Assembly (NCBI GenBank): GCA_044220975.1
Contig: JBGAPZ010000014.1
Coordinates: forward strand, 24,440-88,439
Direction: 5' to 3'
Source: SZUA-430 sp044220975
Lineage (GTDB): Bacteria > Pseudomonadota > Alphaproteobacteria > Micropepsales > Micropepsaceae
DNA: 64,000 nucleotides
This document shows, piece by piece, positions 8,499 to 17,542 of the stretch. The stretch's first letter is position 1; the number at the start of each line of letters is the position of its first letter. The notes beneath the pieces are model-generated. The model was given only the letters and a program-made list of their open reading frames with translations. It was not told the origin of the DNA and made no database searches. A program made the translations under genes and the position numbers.

Positions 8499-11400
8499 AT
8501 GCGCATCGACCGCGTCTTCACCGTTGACGGACAATCGGCTTACGAGAGCATTTCGTTTCGCAAAATTGCGAGCGAGATCCGTAACCCGGACGGTTCGGTC
8601 GTCTTCCGGCAAGAGAATATCGAAGTGCCGGAACGTTGGAGCCAAGTCGCGTCGGACGTGCTCGCGCAAAAGTATTTTCGCAAGGCCGGTATCGCCGCGA
8701 AGCTGAAGCCCGTCGCGGAAGCGAATGTGCCGGAGTGGTTGTGGCGGCATGCGCCGGATGAAGTGGCGATGAAGAAGCTGAAGGACGAGCCGAAGTCGGT
8801 CGGCGAGTCGAGCGCGCGCCAAGTCTTCGATCGCCTTGCCGGCACCTGGACCTATTGGGGTTGGAAGGGCGGCTATTTCGACGAAGAGAGCGATGCCCGC
8901 GCGTTCTTCGACGAGATGCGTTACATGCTGGCCGCGCAGATGGCGGCGCCGAACAGCCCGCAATGGTTCAACACGGGTTTGCACTGGGCTTATGGCGTGG
9001 ACGGCCCTGCACAAGGTCACCACTACGTCGATCACTGGACGGGCGAACTCACTGCATCGTCGAGCTCCTACGAGCACCCGCAACCGCACGCCTGCTTCAT
9101 TCAAGGGATCAAAGACGATCTCGTGAACGAAGGCGGGATCATGGACCTTTGGGTTCGTGAGGCGCGCTTGTTCAAGTACGGCTCGGGCACGGGCTCGAAC
9201 TTCTCGGCGCTTCGTGGCGTGAACGAGAAGCTGTCGGGCGGCGGCAAGTCGTCGGGCTTGATGAGCTTCCTCAAGATCGGCGACCGCGCTGCGGGCGCGA
9301 TCAAGTCGGGCGGCACGACGCGCCGCGCGGCGAAGATGGTCATCGTCGATGCCGACCATCCGGATATCGAGGCCTTTATCGATTGGAAGGTCTTGGAAGA
9401 GCAAAAGGTGGCGTCACTGGTCGCCGGTTCGAAGCTGCTCAACAAGCACCTCAACCTGATCATCAAAGCTTGCGTGAATTGCTCTGCGGACGGCGATGCT
9501 TGCTTCGATCCGCTGCAGAACCCGGCCTTGAAGCGCGAGATCAAAGCTGCGCGCAAGGTGCACATTCCGGACAACGCCGTGCAGCGCGCGATCCAATTCG
9601 CGCGCCAAGGCTACACGGCGATCGACATTCCGGTCCTCGACACGGATTGGGACGGCGAGGCGTACTACACCGTCTCCGGCCAGAACTCGAACAACACGGT
9701 GCGCGTGACGGACGACTTCCTGCGCGCAGTGGAAGCCGACGCGGACTGGCAGTTGGCCCGCCGCATCGACGGCAAAACGCACAAGACGCTGAAGGCGCGC
9801 GACCTTTGGGGCAAGATCTCCGAAGCCGCCTGGCAGTGCGCCGATCCGGGCCTGCAGTTCCACACGACGATCAACGATTGGCACACCTGCCCGAACTCGG
9901 GTCAGATCCGCGCGTCGAACCCGTGCTCGGAATACATGTTCCTCGACGACACGGCGTGCAACCTCGCCTCGCTGAACCTGATGGCGTTCCGCAAGGACGG
10001 TCCGGACGGCCGCAAGGGTTTCGACGTGGCGGCGTATGAGCATGCAGTCCGCCTTTGGACGATCGTGCTCGAAATCTCGGTCATGATGGCGCAGTTCCCG
10101 TCGAAGGAAATCGCGCAGCTGTCGTACGAGTACCGCACGCTTGGCCTTGGCTACGCGAACATCGGCGGCCTGCTCATGACGTCGGGCATTGCTTATGACT
10201 CGCAGCAGGGCCGCGCGGTCGCCGGCGCGCTCGCCGCGCTGATGACGGGCGCTTCCTACGCGACGTCGGCTGCGATGGCGCGCGAGCTTGGCGCGTTCAA
10301 GGGCTACGCCAAGAACGCGGACCAGATGCTGCGCGTGATCCGTAACCATCGCCGCGCGGCGCATGGCGCGGTCGACGGCTATGAGAAGCTGTCGATCAAG
10401 CCCGTGCCGCTGAACGCGATCGAGATGCCGGAGACGGGCTATGAAGGCCTCATCGACCGCGCACGCGGATCGTGGGACGAGGCGTTGGCGCAAGGCGCGC
10501 TCTACGGCTACCGCAACGCGCAGACGACCGTTATCGCACCGACCGGCACGATCGGCCTCGTCATGGATTGCGACACCACGGGCATCGAACCGGACTTTGC
10601 GCTGGTGAAGTTCAAGAAGCTGGCCGGCGGCGGCTACTTCAAGATCATCAACCAGTCGGTGCCGGAAGCCTTGCGCGTGCTCGGCTACAAGCAAGATCAA
10701 ACGGACGCCATCATCAACTATGCGGTCGGCCGCGGTACGCTGAAGGGCGCGCCTGGCGTGAACCACGAATGGCTGAAGATGAAGGGCTTCACGGATAAGG
10801 AGCTTGAGGCCGTCGAAGCGTCGCTGGCAACCGCGTTCGATATCTCGTTCGTGTTCAATCGTTGGACGTTGGGCGATGCGTTCTGCACGAAGACGCTGAA
10901 CCTTTCGCCGGAGCGCCTTGATGCGCCGGACTTCAACCTGCTGCTCGAGATCGGTTTCTCGAAAGCCGAGGTGGACGCGGCGAACCTCTTCTGCTGCGGG
11001 GCGATGACGCTGGAAGGCGCGCCTGGTCTGAAGGAAGAGCACCTGGCTGTGTTCGATTGCGCGAACCCGTGCGGCAAGCTCGGCAAGCGTGCGCTTTCGG
11101 TCGACAGCCATATCTTGATGCTGGCTGCGGCGCAGCCGTTCATCTCAGGTGCGATCTCGAAGACGATCAACATGCCGATGTCGGCGACGGTGAAAGATTG
11201 CGCCGACGCTTACATGAAGTCGTGGAAGCTCGCGCTCAAGGCGAACGCGCTTTATCGCGACGGGTCGAAGCTCAGCCAACCGCTTGCGTCCACGCTGCTG
11301 GCGTCGGACGACGAGGAAGACGAGTTGGTCGACGCGTTGCCCGAAATGGCACAAGGCGCGCGTGCGCAAGCGCTTGCCGAGCGTGTCGTCGAGCGCGTGA

Positions 11401-12209
11401 TCGAAATCACGAAGCGCGACCGCGAGAAGCTGCCGCATCGCCGCAAGGGCTATACCCAAAAGGCGACGGTCGGCGGGCACAAGGTCTATCTGCGCACCGG
11501 CGAGTACGACGACGGCCGCATCGGCGAAATCTTCATCGACATGCATAAGGAAGGCGCCGCCTTCCGCAGCTTGATGAACAATTTCGCGATCGCAATCTCG
11601 ATCGGCTTGCAGTACGGCGTGCCGCTGGACGAGTTCGTGGAAGCGTTCACGTTCACGCGCTTTGAGCCGGCCGGCATGGTGACGGGCAACGAGGCGATCA
11701 AGAACGCGACGTCGATCCTGGACTACGTGTTCCGGGAACTCGCGGTGTCGTATCTCGGCCGTCACGACCTGGCGCACGTTATCCCGGGCGACAGCGAGAT
11801 CGGCGGCGGCGACAGCGAAGGCAAGCGTCCGGCAACACCCGCGCAGAGCACCGCACGGATCGTTTCGGCAGGTCTCGTTCGCGGTCAGATCCCGCAGCAG
11901 CTCATGGTCGTCGAAGGCGGCGCTGCCGTGAAGATGGATCCGGCGCAGATGATGCTAGCGACGGCGAGCGAACTTGCGCTCGACGCGCAGGCGCGCCGCG
12001 CCCTTGCCAACCCGGTCGCGCAACAAATCGAGATCGTGGAACGCGAGGTCACGGTTTCAACCGCTCACCTGCGCGCGCGTAAAGTCGCCGAGGCCCGGAT
12101 CAAGGGCTACGAGGGCGATGCGTGCGGGAACTGCGGAAACTTCACGCTGGTCCGGAACGGCACCTGCTTGAAGTGCGACAGCTGCGGAACGACGACCGGC
12201 TGCAGCTAA
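8499..12209 (+). CDS. nrdJ: adenosylcobalamin-dependent class II ribonucleotide reductase
   Basis: NrdJ reduces ribonucleoside diphosphates to deoxyribonucleotides using a radical made from adenosylcobalamin, independent of oxygen. The 1236-residue length fits the long proteobacterial NrdJ type. Visible landmarks are the N-terminal NSPQWFNTGL, the active-site region NPCSEYMFLDDTACNLASLNL, and FSALRGVNEKLSGGGKSSG. A C-terminal cysteine-rich tail (CGNCGNF...CLKCDSCGTTTGCS) presumably serves in thiol exchange and zinc binding. The ATG at 8499 follows AGAGGGG. Paired NrdR-type boxes and a structured leader lie upstream. Confidence 0.97.
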   Translation: MRIDRVFTVDGQSAYESISFRKIASEIRNPDGSVVFRQENIEVPERWSQVASDVLAQKYFRKAGIAAKLKPVAEANVPEWLWRHAPDEVAMKKLKDEPKSVGESSARQVFDRLAGTWTYWGWKGGYFDEESDARAFFDEMRYMLAAQMAAPNSPQWFNTGLHWAYGVDGPAQGHHYVDHWTGELTASSSSYEHPQPHACFIQGIKDDLVNEGGIMDLWVREARLFKYGSGTGSNFSALRGVNEKLSGGGKSSGLMSFLKIGDRAAGAIKSGGTTRRAAKMVIVDADHPDIEAFIDWKVLEEQKVASLVAGSKLLNKHLNLIIKACVNCSADGDACFDPLQNPALKREIKAARKVHIPDNAVQRAIQFARQGYTAIDIPVLDTDWDGEAYYTVSGQNSNNTVRVTDDFLRAVEADADWQLARRIDGKTHKTLKARDLWGKISEAAWQCADPGLQFHTTINDWHTCPNSGQIRASNPCSEYMFLDDTACNLASLNLMAFRKDGPDGRKGFDVAAYEHAVRLWTIVLEISVMMAQFPSKEIAQLSYEYRTLGLGYANIGGLLMTSGIAYDSQQGRAVAGALAALMTGASYATSAAMARELGAFKGYAKNADQMLRVIRNHRRAAHGAVDGYEKLSIKPVPLNAIEMPETGYEGLIDRARGSWDEALAQGALYGYRNAQTTVIAPTGTIGLVMDCDTTGIEPDFALVKFKKLAGGGYFKIINQSVPEALRVLGYKQDQTDAIINYAVGRGTLKGAPGVNHEWLKMKGFTDKELEAVEASLATAFDISFVFNRWTLGDAFCTKTLNLSPERLDAPDFNLLLEIGFSKAEVDAANLFCCGAMTLEGAPGLKEEHLAVFDCANPCGKLGKRALSVDSHILMLAAAQPFISGAISKTINMPMSATVKDCADAYMKSWKLALKANALYRDGSKLSQPLASTLLASDDEEDELVDALPEMAQGARAQALAERVVERVIEITKRDREKLPHRRKGYTQKATVGGHKVYLRTGEYDDGRIGEIFIDMHKEGAAFRSLMNNFAIAISIGLQYGVPLDEFVEAFTFTRFEPAGMVTGNEAIKNATSILDYVFRELAVSYLGRHDLAHVIPGDSEIGGGDSEGKRPATPAQSTARIVSAGLVRGQIPQQLMVVEGGAAVKMDPAQMMLATASELALDAQARRALANPVAQQIEIVEREVTVSTAHLRARKVAEARIKGYEGDACGNCGNFTLVRNGTCLKCDSCGTTTGCS

Positions 12210-12292
12210 GCGCTACGTCTGAAGGTGGCTCAGCGGGGGATGAACTCCCGCGGGCCGGTGGGACAATAAGAACAAGCGGAAGCCAACATAAA

Positions 12293-12610
12293 ATGATCAT
12301 CTGCTCGAAAGACGAAGGCAACGGGACGTTCCGCGAGTTCGCACTCGACAACGCGGAGTTCGGCGACAAGGCACCGGTCAAGACGCACCTTGCCCACCGG
12401 ACCGACGGCGGCATGGTGGCCGATGACGAGTGGCGCGATGCCGGCGTCATCGTGCGCGCGCAAGGCGGCGTGGAAGCGTCGATCCTGCGCTCCGTCCGGC
12501 GCGGGCGGATGAGCGATTTCGTCAAGCTGGATAAGGTTTTCCCGAACGAGGTCGCCGCGCTTCAGGCGATCGCCAAGCACTACGTTGCGGCGACCACGCT
12601 CAGCAACTAG
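12293..12610 (+). CDS. small protein of unknown function
   Basis: This 105-residue, mostly soluble protein begins MIICSKDEGNGTF at the ATG at 12293, 83 bases after nrdJ and on the same strand. GGAAG lies ten bases upstream. The frame is open further upstream into nrdJ, but that part looks non-coding. There are no membrane segments, cysteine clusters or nucleotide-binding motifs. The middle is acidic, and an arginine-rich patch RSVRRGRMSDF precedes a C-terminal helix. Co-transcription with nrdJ is plausible but no function follows from it. Confidence 0.65.
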   Translation: MIICSKDEGNGTFREFALDNAEFGDKAPVKTHLAHRTDGGMVADDEWRDAGVIVRAQGGVEASILRSVRRGRMSDFVKLDKVFPNEVAALQAIAKHYVAATTLSN

Positions 12611-12666
12611 CGCCCCGCGCTTGTTTCCAACTTATCGATAACGCAGAGTGATCGGCGGGAGGCAGT

Positions 12667-13854
12667 ATGCATCTCTTCGGCGATCCTTCGCGTATCGATA
12701 CGGCGCTTGATTGCCGCTCGATCAGCTTTGAAAATCCAACCGGTGCGCGCGGCCAAGGCGGCAAGATCGCCGGCGGGCGCAAGGGTGCTCCCAACCGGCG
12801 GATCCCGTCCGGGGAGACGGTCGTGCTCGCCGATCTCGAGGGGCCAGGGTGTGTCCGGCATATCTGGATGACATTCATGGCTGCGCCGCCGGAAGCGATG
12901 CGCGCGGTCGTCATCGAGGTCTTCTACGATGGGCGCGCGGAGCCCAGCGTCTCGGTCCCTGCCCTCGACTTCTTCGGCTTGCCGCACGGGCGCACTGTCG
13001 CGTGCACCACGGCGTTGACGGCAGTCCAGGAAGGGCGCGGGTTCAACGCGTACTTCCCGATGCCATTCCGACGTCACATGCGCGTCGAACTTGTGAACAA
13101 CGCCAAGCGACCGATCAATTTCTACTACCAGCTGGACTACACGCTTGAGCCTGTGGCTGCCGACGCGGGATATCTGCATGTCGCGTTCCGGCGCGAAAAC
13201 CCGACTGTGCTGAAACGCGACTTCACGATCGTAGATGGGATCAAAGGGCCAGGACGCTTCCTCGGTTGCGTCGTAGGCGTGCGCGTCCTGCCGGACGACA
13301 TGGTTTGGTACGGCGAGGGCGAGTTCAAGGTCTACCGCGACGGCGACACCTCGCATCCGACTTATTGCGGCACCGGACTTGAAGACTACGTCGGCAGCGC
13401 GTGGGGCATGGGGGTGCACGCGACTGCGTACCAAGGTGCGCCACTGATCGTCGCGCCACCTGGAGATCCGCAGTCACCTCTGCCGCCGAAACCCGACTAC
13501 GTCGGGTTCTATCGGTGGCACATCCCCGATCCGATTGTGTTCGAGCGCGAGATGCGCGCGACGATCCAGCAGATCGGTGCGCTGATGGTGCCGAAGGGGG
13601 CGGAGCATTTGATTGCGGAATGGGAGAAGCGATACACGCTCGCGGGCAACGGTTGGGTCACGGGCGAACCGCTCGCCAATTCGCCGCTGCACGCTTTCGC
13701 GATCGCCGAGCGGGTGGATGACTATTGCGCAGCCGCGTACGTCTATGCGCGTGAGCCGCAAAGTGTACCGCGGCTGGACATTGCGGGCGCGCTTGCCGAT
13801 ATCGGGCGACGAGACTATGAGCGCAAACCGCGCGGGTTCGTGGCGGAGGCTTGA
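12667..13854 (+). CDS. DUF2961 / glycoside hydrolase family 172 protein
   Basis: The 395-residue protein matches the DUF2961 pattern: an N-terminal SISFENPTGARGQGGK, then LADLEGPGCVRHIWMTF, FYDGRAEPSVSVPALDFFG, and CGTGLEDYVGSAWG with the acidic pair expected near the active site. Family members with known activity (GH172) act on difructose dianhydrides or arabinofuranosyl/fructofuranosyl linkages; the substrate here is unknown. No signal peptide is seen, so it is probably cytoplasmic. GGGAGG precedes the ATG. A ribokinase-type sugar kinase follows nine bases later, suggesting a small sugar salvage operon. Confidence 0.85.
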   Translation: MHLFGDPSRIDTALDCRSISFENPTGARGQGGKIAGGRKGAPNRRIPSGETVVLADLEGPGCVRHIWMTFMAAPPEAMRAVVIEVFYDGRAEPSVSVPALDFFGLPHGRTVACTTALTAVQEGRGFNAYFPMPFRRHMRVELVNNAKRPINFYYQLDYTLEPVAADAGYLHVAFRRENPTVLKRDFTIVDGIKGPGRFLGCVVGVRVLPDDMVWYGEGEFKVYRDGDTSHPTYCGTGLEDYVGSAWGMGVHATAYQGAPLIVAPPGDPQSPLPPKPDYVGFYRWHIPDPIVFEREMRATIQQIGALMVPKGAEHLIAEWEKRYTLAGNGWVTGEPLANSPLHAFAIAERVDDYCAAAYVYAREPQSVPRLDIAGALADIGRRDYERKPRGFVAEA

Positions 13855-13863
13855 GGCGCCACA

Positions 13864-14778
13864 ATGATAGTCGTCTTCGGCTCCATCAACGTCGACCTGA
13901 TTACGCTGGTGCCGCATCTGCCGTCGCGCGGCGAGACGGTGCTGGGGCGCGACTATGCTGTCGTGCAAGGCGGCAAAGGCGCGAACCAGGCGCTTGCTGC
14001 CGCGTGCGGCGGCGGCTGCGTAAGCATGGTCGGCACTGTGGGCACGGATTCGTGGGGCGCGCTTGCATTAGAGCGGCTCGCGGCAGCGGGTGTCGATCTT
14101 TCGTGCGTGGGCCAAGGACGTGCGCGAACGGCATGCGGCTTCATCTCCGTCGATCCGGGTGGACAGACTCTGATCACTGTGTCGCCTGGTGCGAATATGG
14201 AAACGCATGTGGGCTTGCTCGATCGCCTGACGCCGCCGCTTGCGCGAGGCGATTGGCTGATCCTGCAGATGGAAGTACCGTTTGAGGAGAACTGGCGTGC
14301 GCTGCGGGCAGCGAAGGCCGCTGGGGCGCGGACGATTCTCAACCTTGCACCAGCCGTGCCCCTGGACGATGCGGTGCTGCCTGATCTGGACTTTCTGGTC
14401 GTGAACGAGGGTGAGGCGGACGTGCTGGGCGCTCACTTGCGCGTCGGGACACGCGATCACGCAGGCGTCGCAAAGGCATTGGCCGAGCGGTGCGGCGTGA
14501 CCGTTCTCGTCACATTGGGGGAGCGGGGGTCGATCGCCGTCGAGCCAAGCGGCGCGGCGTTGCGAACGGAAGCATTGCGGGTCGCCGTGGCCGATACGAC
14601 TGGCGCCGGCGATGCCTATGTCGGGTACCTTGCTGCTGCGCTCGACGGTGGCGCGGCGCTGTCGGAGGCCATGCGTTTTGCAAGCGTGGGGGCAAGTCTC
14701 GCGTGCGAGACGATGGGTGCTCAGACTGCCTATCGACAGCGGAACGAAGTGTTGGCGCGGATGCGCGCGCTGCCGTGA
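13864..14778 (+). CDS. rbsK: ribokinase-like PfkB family sugar kinase
   Basis: The protein has 304 residues. The PfkB signature 1 region is VQGGKGANQALAAACGGG near the N terminus. The catalytic signature 2 is ADTTGAGDAYVGYLAAAL, with the base Asp in GAGD. The N-terminal GSINVDLITLVPHLPSRGETV closely resembles ribokinases, which phosphorylate D-ribose at O5. Within the operon with the GH172 protein the true substrate may be a different released monosaccharide. The ATG at 13864 follows TTGAGGCGCC. It ends seven bases before the stop of a convergent small gene. Confidence 0.88.
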   Translation: MIVVFGSINVDLITLVPHLPSRGETVLGRDYAVVQGGKGANQALAAACGGGCVSMVGTVGTDSWGALALERLAAAGVDLSCVGQGRARTACGFISVDPGGQTLITVSPGANMETHVGLLDRLTPPLARGDWLILQMEVPFEENWRALRAAKAAGARTILNLAPAVPLDDAVLPDLDFLVVNEGEADVLGAHLRVGTRDHAGVAKALAERCGVTVLVTLGERGSIAVEPSGAALRTEALRVAVADTTGAGDAYVGYLAAALDGGAALSEAMRFASVGASLACETMGAQTAYRQRNEVLARMRALP

Positions 14779-14784
14779 TCGCCG

Positions 14785-14979
14785 TTAGAGGCGTACCGCT
14801 TCGCTGGCGCGGGCGATTTCTGCGTGGTTGAAAACGATGCCGGTGGCGTCCTCGATCGTCACTTTGACGTCGTTGCCTTCGCTCTTCAGCAGGCGCACGG
14901 CGCAGTTCATCGCCTTGGGCTTGTCTGGGAAGTTTATGGCTTCTCTTCGGCCAAGCGCGTTCACGATCACCTTGTACAT
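14785..14979 (-). CDS. small protein of unknown function, 64 residues
   Basis: The protein starts MYKVIVNALGRREAINFP at the ATG at 14979, with GAAGGA about ten bases upstream. The predicted fold is a small alpha/beta unit: beta-strand, a helix KAMNCAVRLLKSEG, then strands VKVTIEDATGIVF and a short helix. No catalytic motif is visible. It is convergent with the ribokinase gene. The flanking 130 bases to the next gene hold an inverted repeat (ACACCT...AGGTGT near 15052-15075) and nothing else clear. Confidence 0.6.
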   Translation of the reverse strand: MYKVIVNALGRREAINFPDKPKAMNCAVRLLKSEGNDVKVTIEDATGIVFNHAEIARASEAVRL

Positions 14980-15109
14980 GACCCCACGTCCTTCTTCTTA
15001 TCGTCGGAGTTTTGCACAGTGGATGGCGATGCCAAGACGTGACGCCGCCACACCTCTGTGGGATTCAGGTGTCACAAACGGCGAGGCGCGCCGCAGCCGC
15101 GCGTGTGCA

Positions 15110-15965
15110 TCATTCTGCAGCGTCGGCGAACGCCGATTTGTGCACAGGAATCTTTTGGGCGCCTGATTTCCACTGCACGAGCGCAAGAATTCCTGCGGCG
15201 TCTTCAGTGAGGGCAGTGCAGCTCTCCACCCAATCGCCATCGTTGCAGTACGTGATCTCGCCGATTTGGCGAATTTCCGCCTTGTGGATATGTCCACAGA
15301 CAACACCGTCGACGTTACGGCGGCGGGCTTCTTCTGCGACTGCGTCTTCGAAGCGCCCGATGAACTCGACGGCGTCCTTGACGTGATCTTTGAGCCATCG
15401 CGATAGCGACCAATAAGGCATACCCAGGCCGCGGCGGGCTGTGGCGACGAGATCATTCGCACGTACGGCCCAGGCGTGGGCCCAGTCCCCTGCCCTTGCG
15501 AGCCAACGTGCGTGTGTGACCACGCCGTCGAAACGGTCTCCGTGAAGCACCAACAGGCGACGGCCATCGGCGGTTTCGTGGATCGCTTCGTCCGCCAGTT
15601 CAATACCGGCGAAGCACAATCCGATGTAGTCACGGAAGACTTCATCGTGATTGCCCGGGATGAAGATGACGCGCGTTCCCGATTGCGACATGAGCAAAAT
15701 TTCGTTGACCACCGCCTTGTGGCTCTCCGGCCAGTACCAACGCTGCGACAGCTGCCAACCGTCTACGATGTCGCCGACGAGGTACAAGAGATCGCAGTCG
15801 TTGCTTCTGAGAAAATCGCACAGAGCCTCGGCTTTGCAGCCGCGCGATCCCAAGTGGATGTCGAAATCAGAGCGTGCGGTGACGGCGCGCTCTTGGCGGT
15901 GCTGCTTTGTGAGATACAGCTCGCGGCCAGAGCCGCGCGGTTTGATCGTCAAAACTCGTGACCAT
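15110..15965 (-). CDS. LpxH/UDP-2,3-diacylglucosamine diphosphatase-like metallophosphoesterase, reading frame disrupted near the N terminus
   Basis: The body of the protein is a clear calcineurin-like phosphoesterase. It has DIHLGSRGC, YLVGDIVDGW, IFIPGNHDEVFRDY, LLVLHGDRFDGV and VVCGHIHKAEI, the complete set of metal-ligand blocks of LpxH-like hydrolases. These cleave UDP-diacylglucosamine or act on related lipids. The N terminus is odd. The frame carrying these motifs has no good start (TTG 15952 or ATG 16054, neither with a proper ribosome site). A neighbouring frame runs from ATG 15965 and ends ...RHRTL followed by TGA, exactly where the family has RTLWISDIHLG. A net +1 frame change at about 15860-15875 joins the two. 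It may be a mutation, an assembly error or recoding. Confidence 0.75.
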
Positions 15966-16190
15966 CGACATCGCTTGCGATCCCCATCTTGTCGCGTGGC
16001 CGAATCGTTACAGCCAGCGGCGAAATGGTTCGCATCACCATATGAAGAATACATGTCGGATGCATGAAACTCCCGTTTTTGTTGTGGGCACAACAAAAAC
16101 TCCGCAAAGGCGTCACAACAGGTTCATCAGCAACCTATTCATCTCGCCCCCGCATAGTCGGCGTTCGCGATTGTGCCCTTGCCTAGAACA

Positions 16191-16225
16191 GCGCTTGGAG
16201 CGGCAGCCCCTGCCGCTCCAAGCGC
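16191..16225. repeat. perfect 16-bp inverted repeat in the lpxH-like/pstS divergent region
   Basis: GCGCTTGGAGCGGCAG (16191-16206) and its exact reverse complement (16210-16225) are separated by only CCC. There is no T-tract on either side, and both flanking genes point away, so an ordinary terminator is not expected here. It may be a dispersed palindromic element or the end of an untranslated RNA. The remaining intergenic sequence from 15966 to 16440 shows only the PHO box candidates near pstS. Confidence 0.7.
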
Positions 16226-16353
16226 ACCCCGCTTTCCCCACGCGAAATCGGCAGGACTTTTCTCCCAAATTTTCGACACGATGCGCGTTATGCCGCTGGC
16301 CGCAACGCGTTGAAATGCAAGCCGTTTCAAAGCTTCGGTGGGTTGCTGCATCT

Positions 16354-16371
16354 CTGTGACGCCACCATCAC
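16354..16371 (+). promoter_or_regulatory. candidate PHO box of pstS
   Basis: CTGTGAC (16354-16360) and CCATCAC (16365-16371) are two 7-mers with the 11-bp period of PhoB direct repeats, matching CTGTCAC at six and five of seven positions. They lie about 70 bp before the pstS start. A weaker pair with the same period occurs at 16109-16126. The target gene, a phosphate-binding protein, is the classic PhoB target. Confidence 0.5.
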
Positions 16372-16440
16372 AAAAGCTTCACGGCGCTATGGTTGAGATC
16401 GCCCCGCGCTCATCCGAGCGCATGGGACAAAGGGACGATG

Positions 16441-17409
16441 ATGAAAAGATTTGGACTGGCTGCTCTGCTTGCCAGCGTCGCCGTTATCGGAGCGACATCG
16501 GCTGCAGATACAATGGACCCGCGCTATAAGGCGTATCAGTCGACCTCGGGCGTGTCGGGCACATTGAAGTCGATCGGTTCGGATACGCTCAACAATTTGA
16601 TGACGCTCTGGGCTGAAGACTTCCGCAAGATCTATCCGGGCGTGAAGATCGAGATCGAGGGCAAGGGCTCTTCGACCGCACCGCCGGCGCTGATCGCCGG
16701 CACGGCCCAATTCGGTCCGATGTCGCGTGCAATGCGCGGTCAGGAGATCGATCAGTTTACGGCAAAATACGGCTACGCACCGACACAAGTTCGCGTGGCA
16801 GTCGACGCGCTCGCCGTGTTCGTGAACAAGGACAATCCGATCAAGTGCCTCTCTCTAGCGCAGATCGACGGCATCTTCTCGGTCACGCGGTCGTCCGGTT
16901 CGCCGGAAATCAAAACGTGGGATCAACTTGGCCTTGGCGGCGAATATGCCGGTAAGGCGATCTCGCTGTTCGGCCGCAACTCGGCGTCGGGCACGTATGC
17001 GTACTTCAAAGAAGTCGCGCTTGTGAACGGCGACTACAAGAGCACCGTGAAGGAGCAGCCGGGTTCGTCGGCAGTCGTGCAAGGCATCGCGTCCGACAAG
17101 TTCGCAATCGGCTACTCAGGCATCGGTTACAAGACGGCAGACGTGCGGGCGATCGCTGTGTCTGGGCGCGATGGTCAATGCCAAGAGCCCTCGCAGAACA
17201 ACGCCTACCAGGGCAAATACCCGATCACGCGTTTTCTCTACATCTACGTGAACAAGAACCCGTCGACGCCACTCGATCCACTGCGCGCCGAGTTCTTGAA
17301 GTTCGTTTTCTCGGGTAGCGGCCAAGACGACACGACAAAGGACGGCTACTATCCGATGCCGTTCGTCATGTCGAAGGACGAGCGGTCGAAATTGGGGCTC
17401 GGGGAGTAG
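16441..17409 (+). CDS. pstS: periplasmic phosphate-binding protein of the Pst transporter
   Basis: The 322-residue exported protein has signal peptide MKRFGLAALLASVAVIGATSAADT. The PBP-like phosphate-binding pattern is present: SIGSDTLNNLMTLWAEDF, GKGSSTAPPALIAGTAQFGPMSR with phosphate-contacting Ser/Thr residues, and GRNSASGTYAYFKEVAL. Of two adjacent ATGs (16438, 16441) the second has the better distance from AAGGGA. It heads the pst cluster. A strong terminator-like hairpin separates it from pstC, as often found where binding protein is made in excess over permease. Confidence 0.93.
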   Translation: MKRFGLAALLASVAVIGATSAADTMDPRYKAYQSTSGVSGTLKSIGSDTLNNLMTLWAEDFRKIYPGVKIEIEGKGSSTAPPALIAGTAQFGPMSRAMRGQEIDQFTAKYGYAPTQVRVAVDALAVFVNKDNPIKCLSLAQIDGIFSVTRSSGSPEIKTWDQLGLGGEYAGKAISLFGRNSASGTYAYFKEVALVNGDYKSTVKEQPGSSAVVQGIASDKFAIGYSGIGYKTADVRAIAVSGRDGQCQEPSQNNAYQGKYPITRFLYIYVNKNPSTPLDPLRAEFLKFVFSGSGQDDTTKDGYYPMPFVMSKDERSKLGLGE

Positions 17410-17429
17410 TTCCCAGTCCATTTGAATTG

Positions 17430-17466
17430 CCCCGGCGGCTGTGTAGGTTGCCGCCGGGGTTTCTTG
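17430..17466 (+). terminator. terminator/attenuator between pstS and pstC
   Basis: CCCCGGCGGC (17430-17439) and GCCGCCGGGG (17450-17459) form a perfect 10-bp stem with a 10-base loop, followed by TTTCTTGTTT. It should terminate most pstS transcripts and allow limited read-through into pstC. Confidence 0.85.
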
Positions 17467-17542
17467 TTTGCGGGGGCAAACAGCAACGGGGAGCTCCGGG
17501 TTTTTTCTTGAACTCGGACGGCGGCGAGTGGCGGACAGCGGG

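Noticed and set aside
9414..11111. 565-codon minus-strand frame inside nrdJ
   Set aside because: Arg/His-rich shadow of the nrdJ frame with no recognisable domain.
15949..16065. 38-codon upstream frame whose TGA overlaps a TTG (TTGA) of the LpxH-like frame
   Set aside because: It looked like translational coupling, but the family N terminus found in the third frame from ATG 15965 explains the region better.
16139..16351. 70-codon minus-strand frame between the LpxH-like gene and pstS
   Set aside because: It contains the perfect 16-bp palindrome, has no ribosome site and shows no family resemblance.
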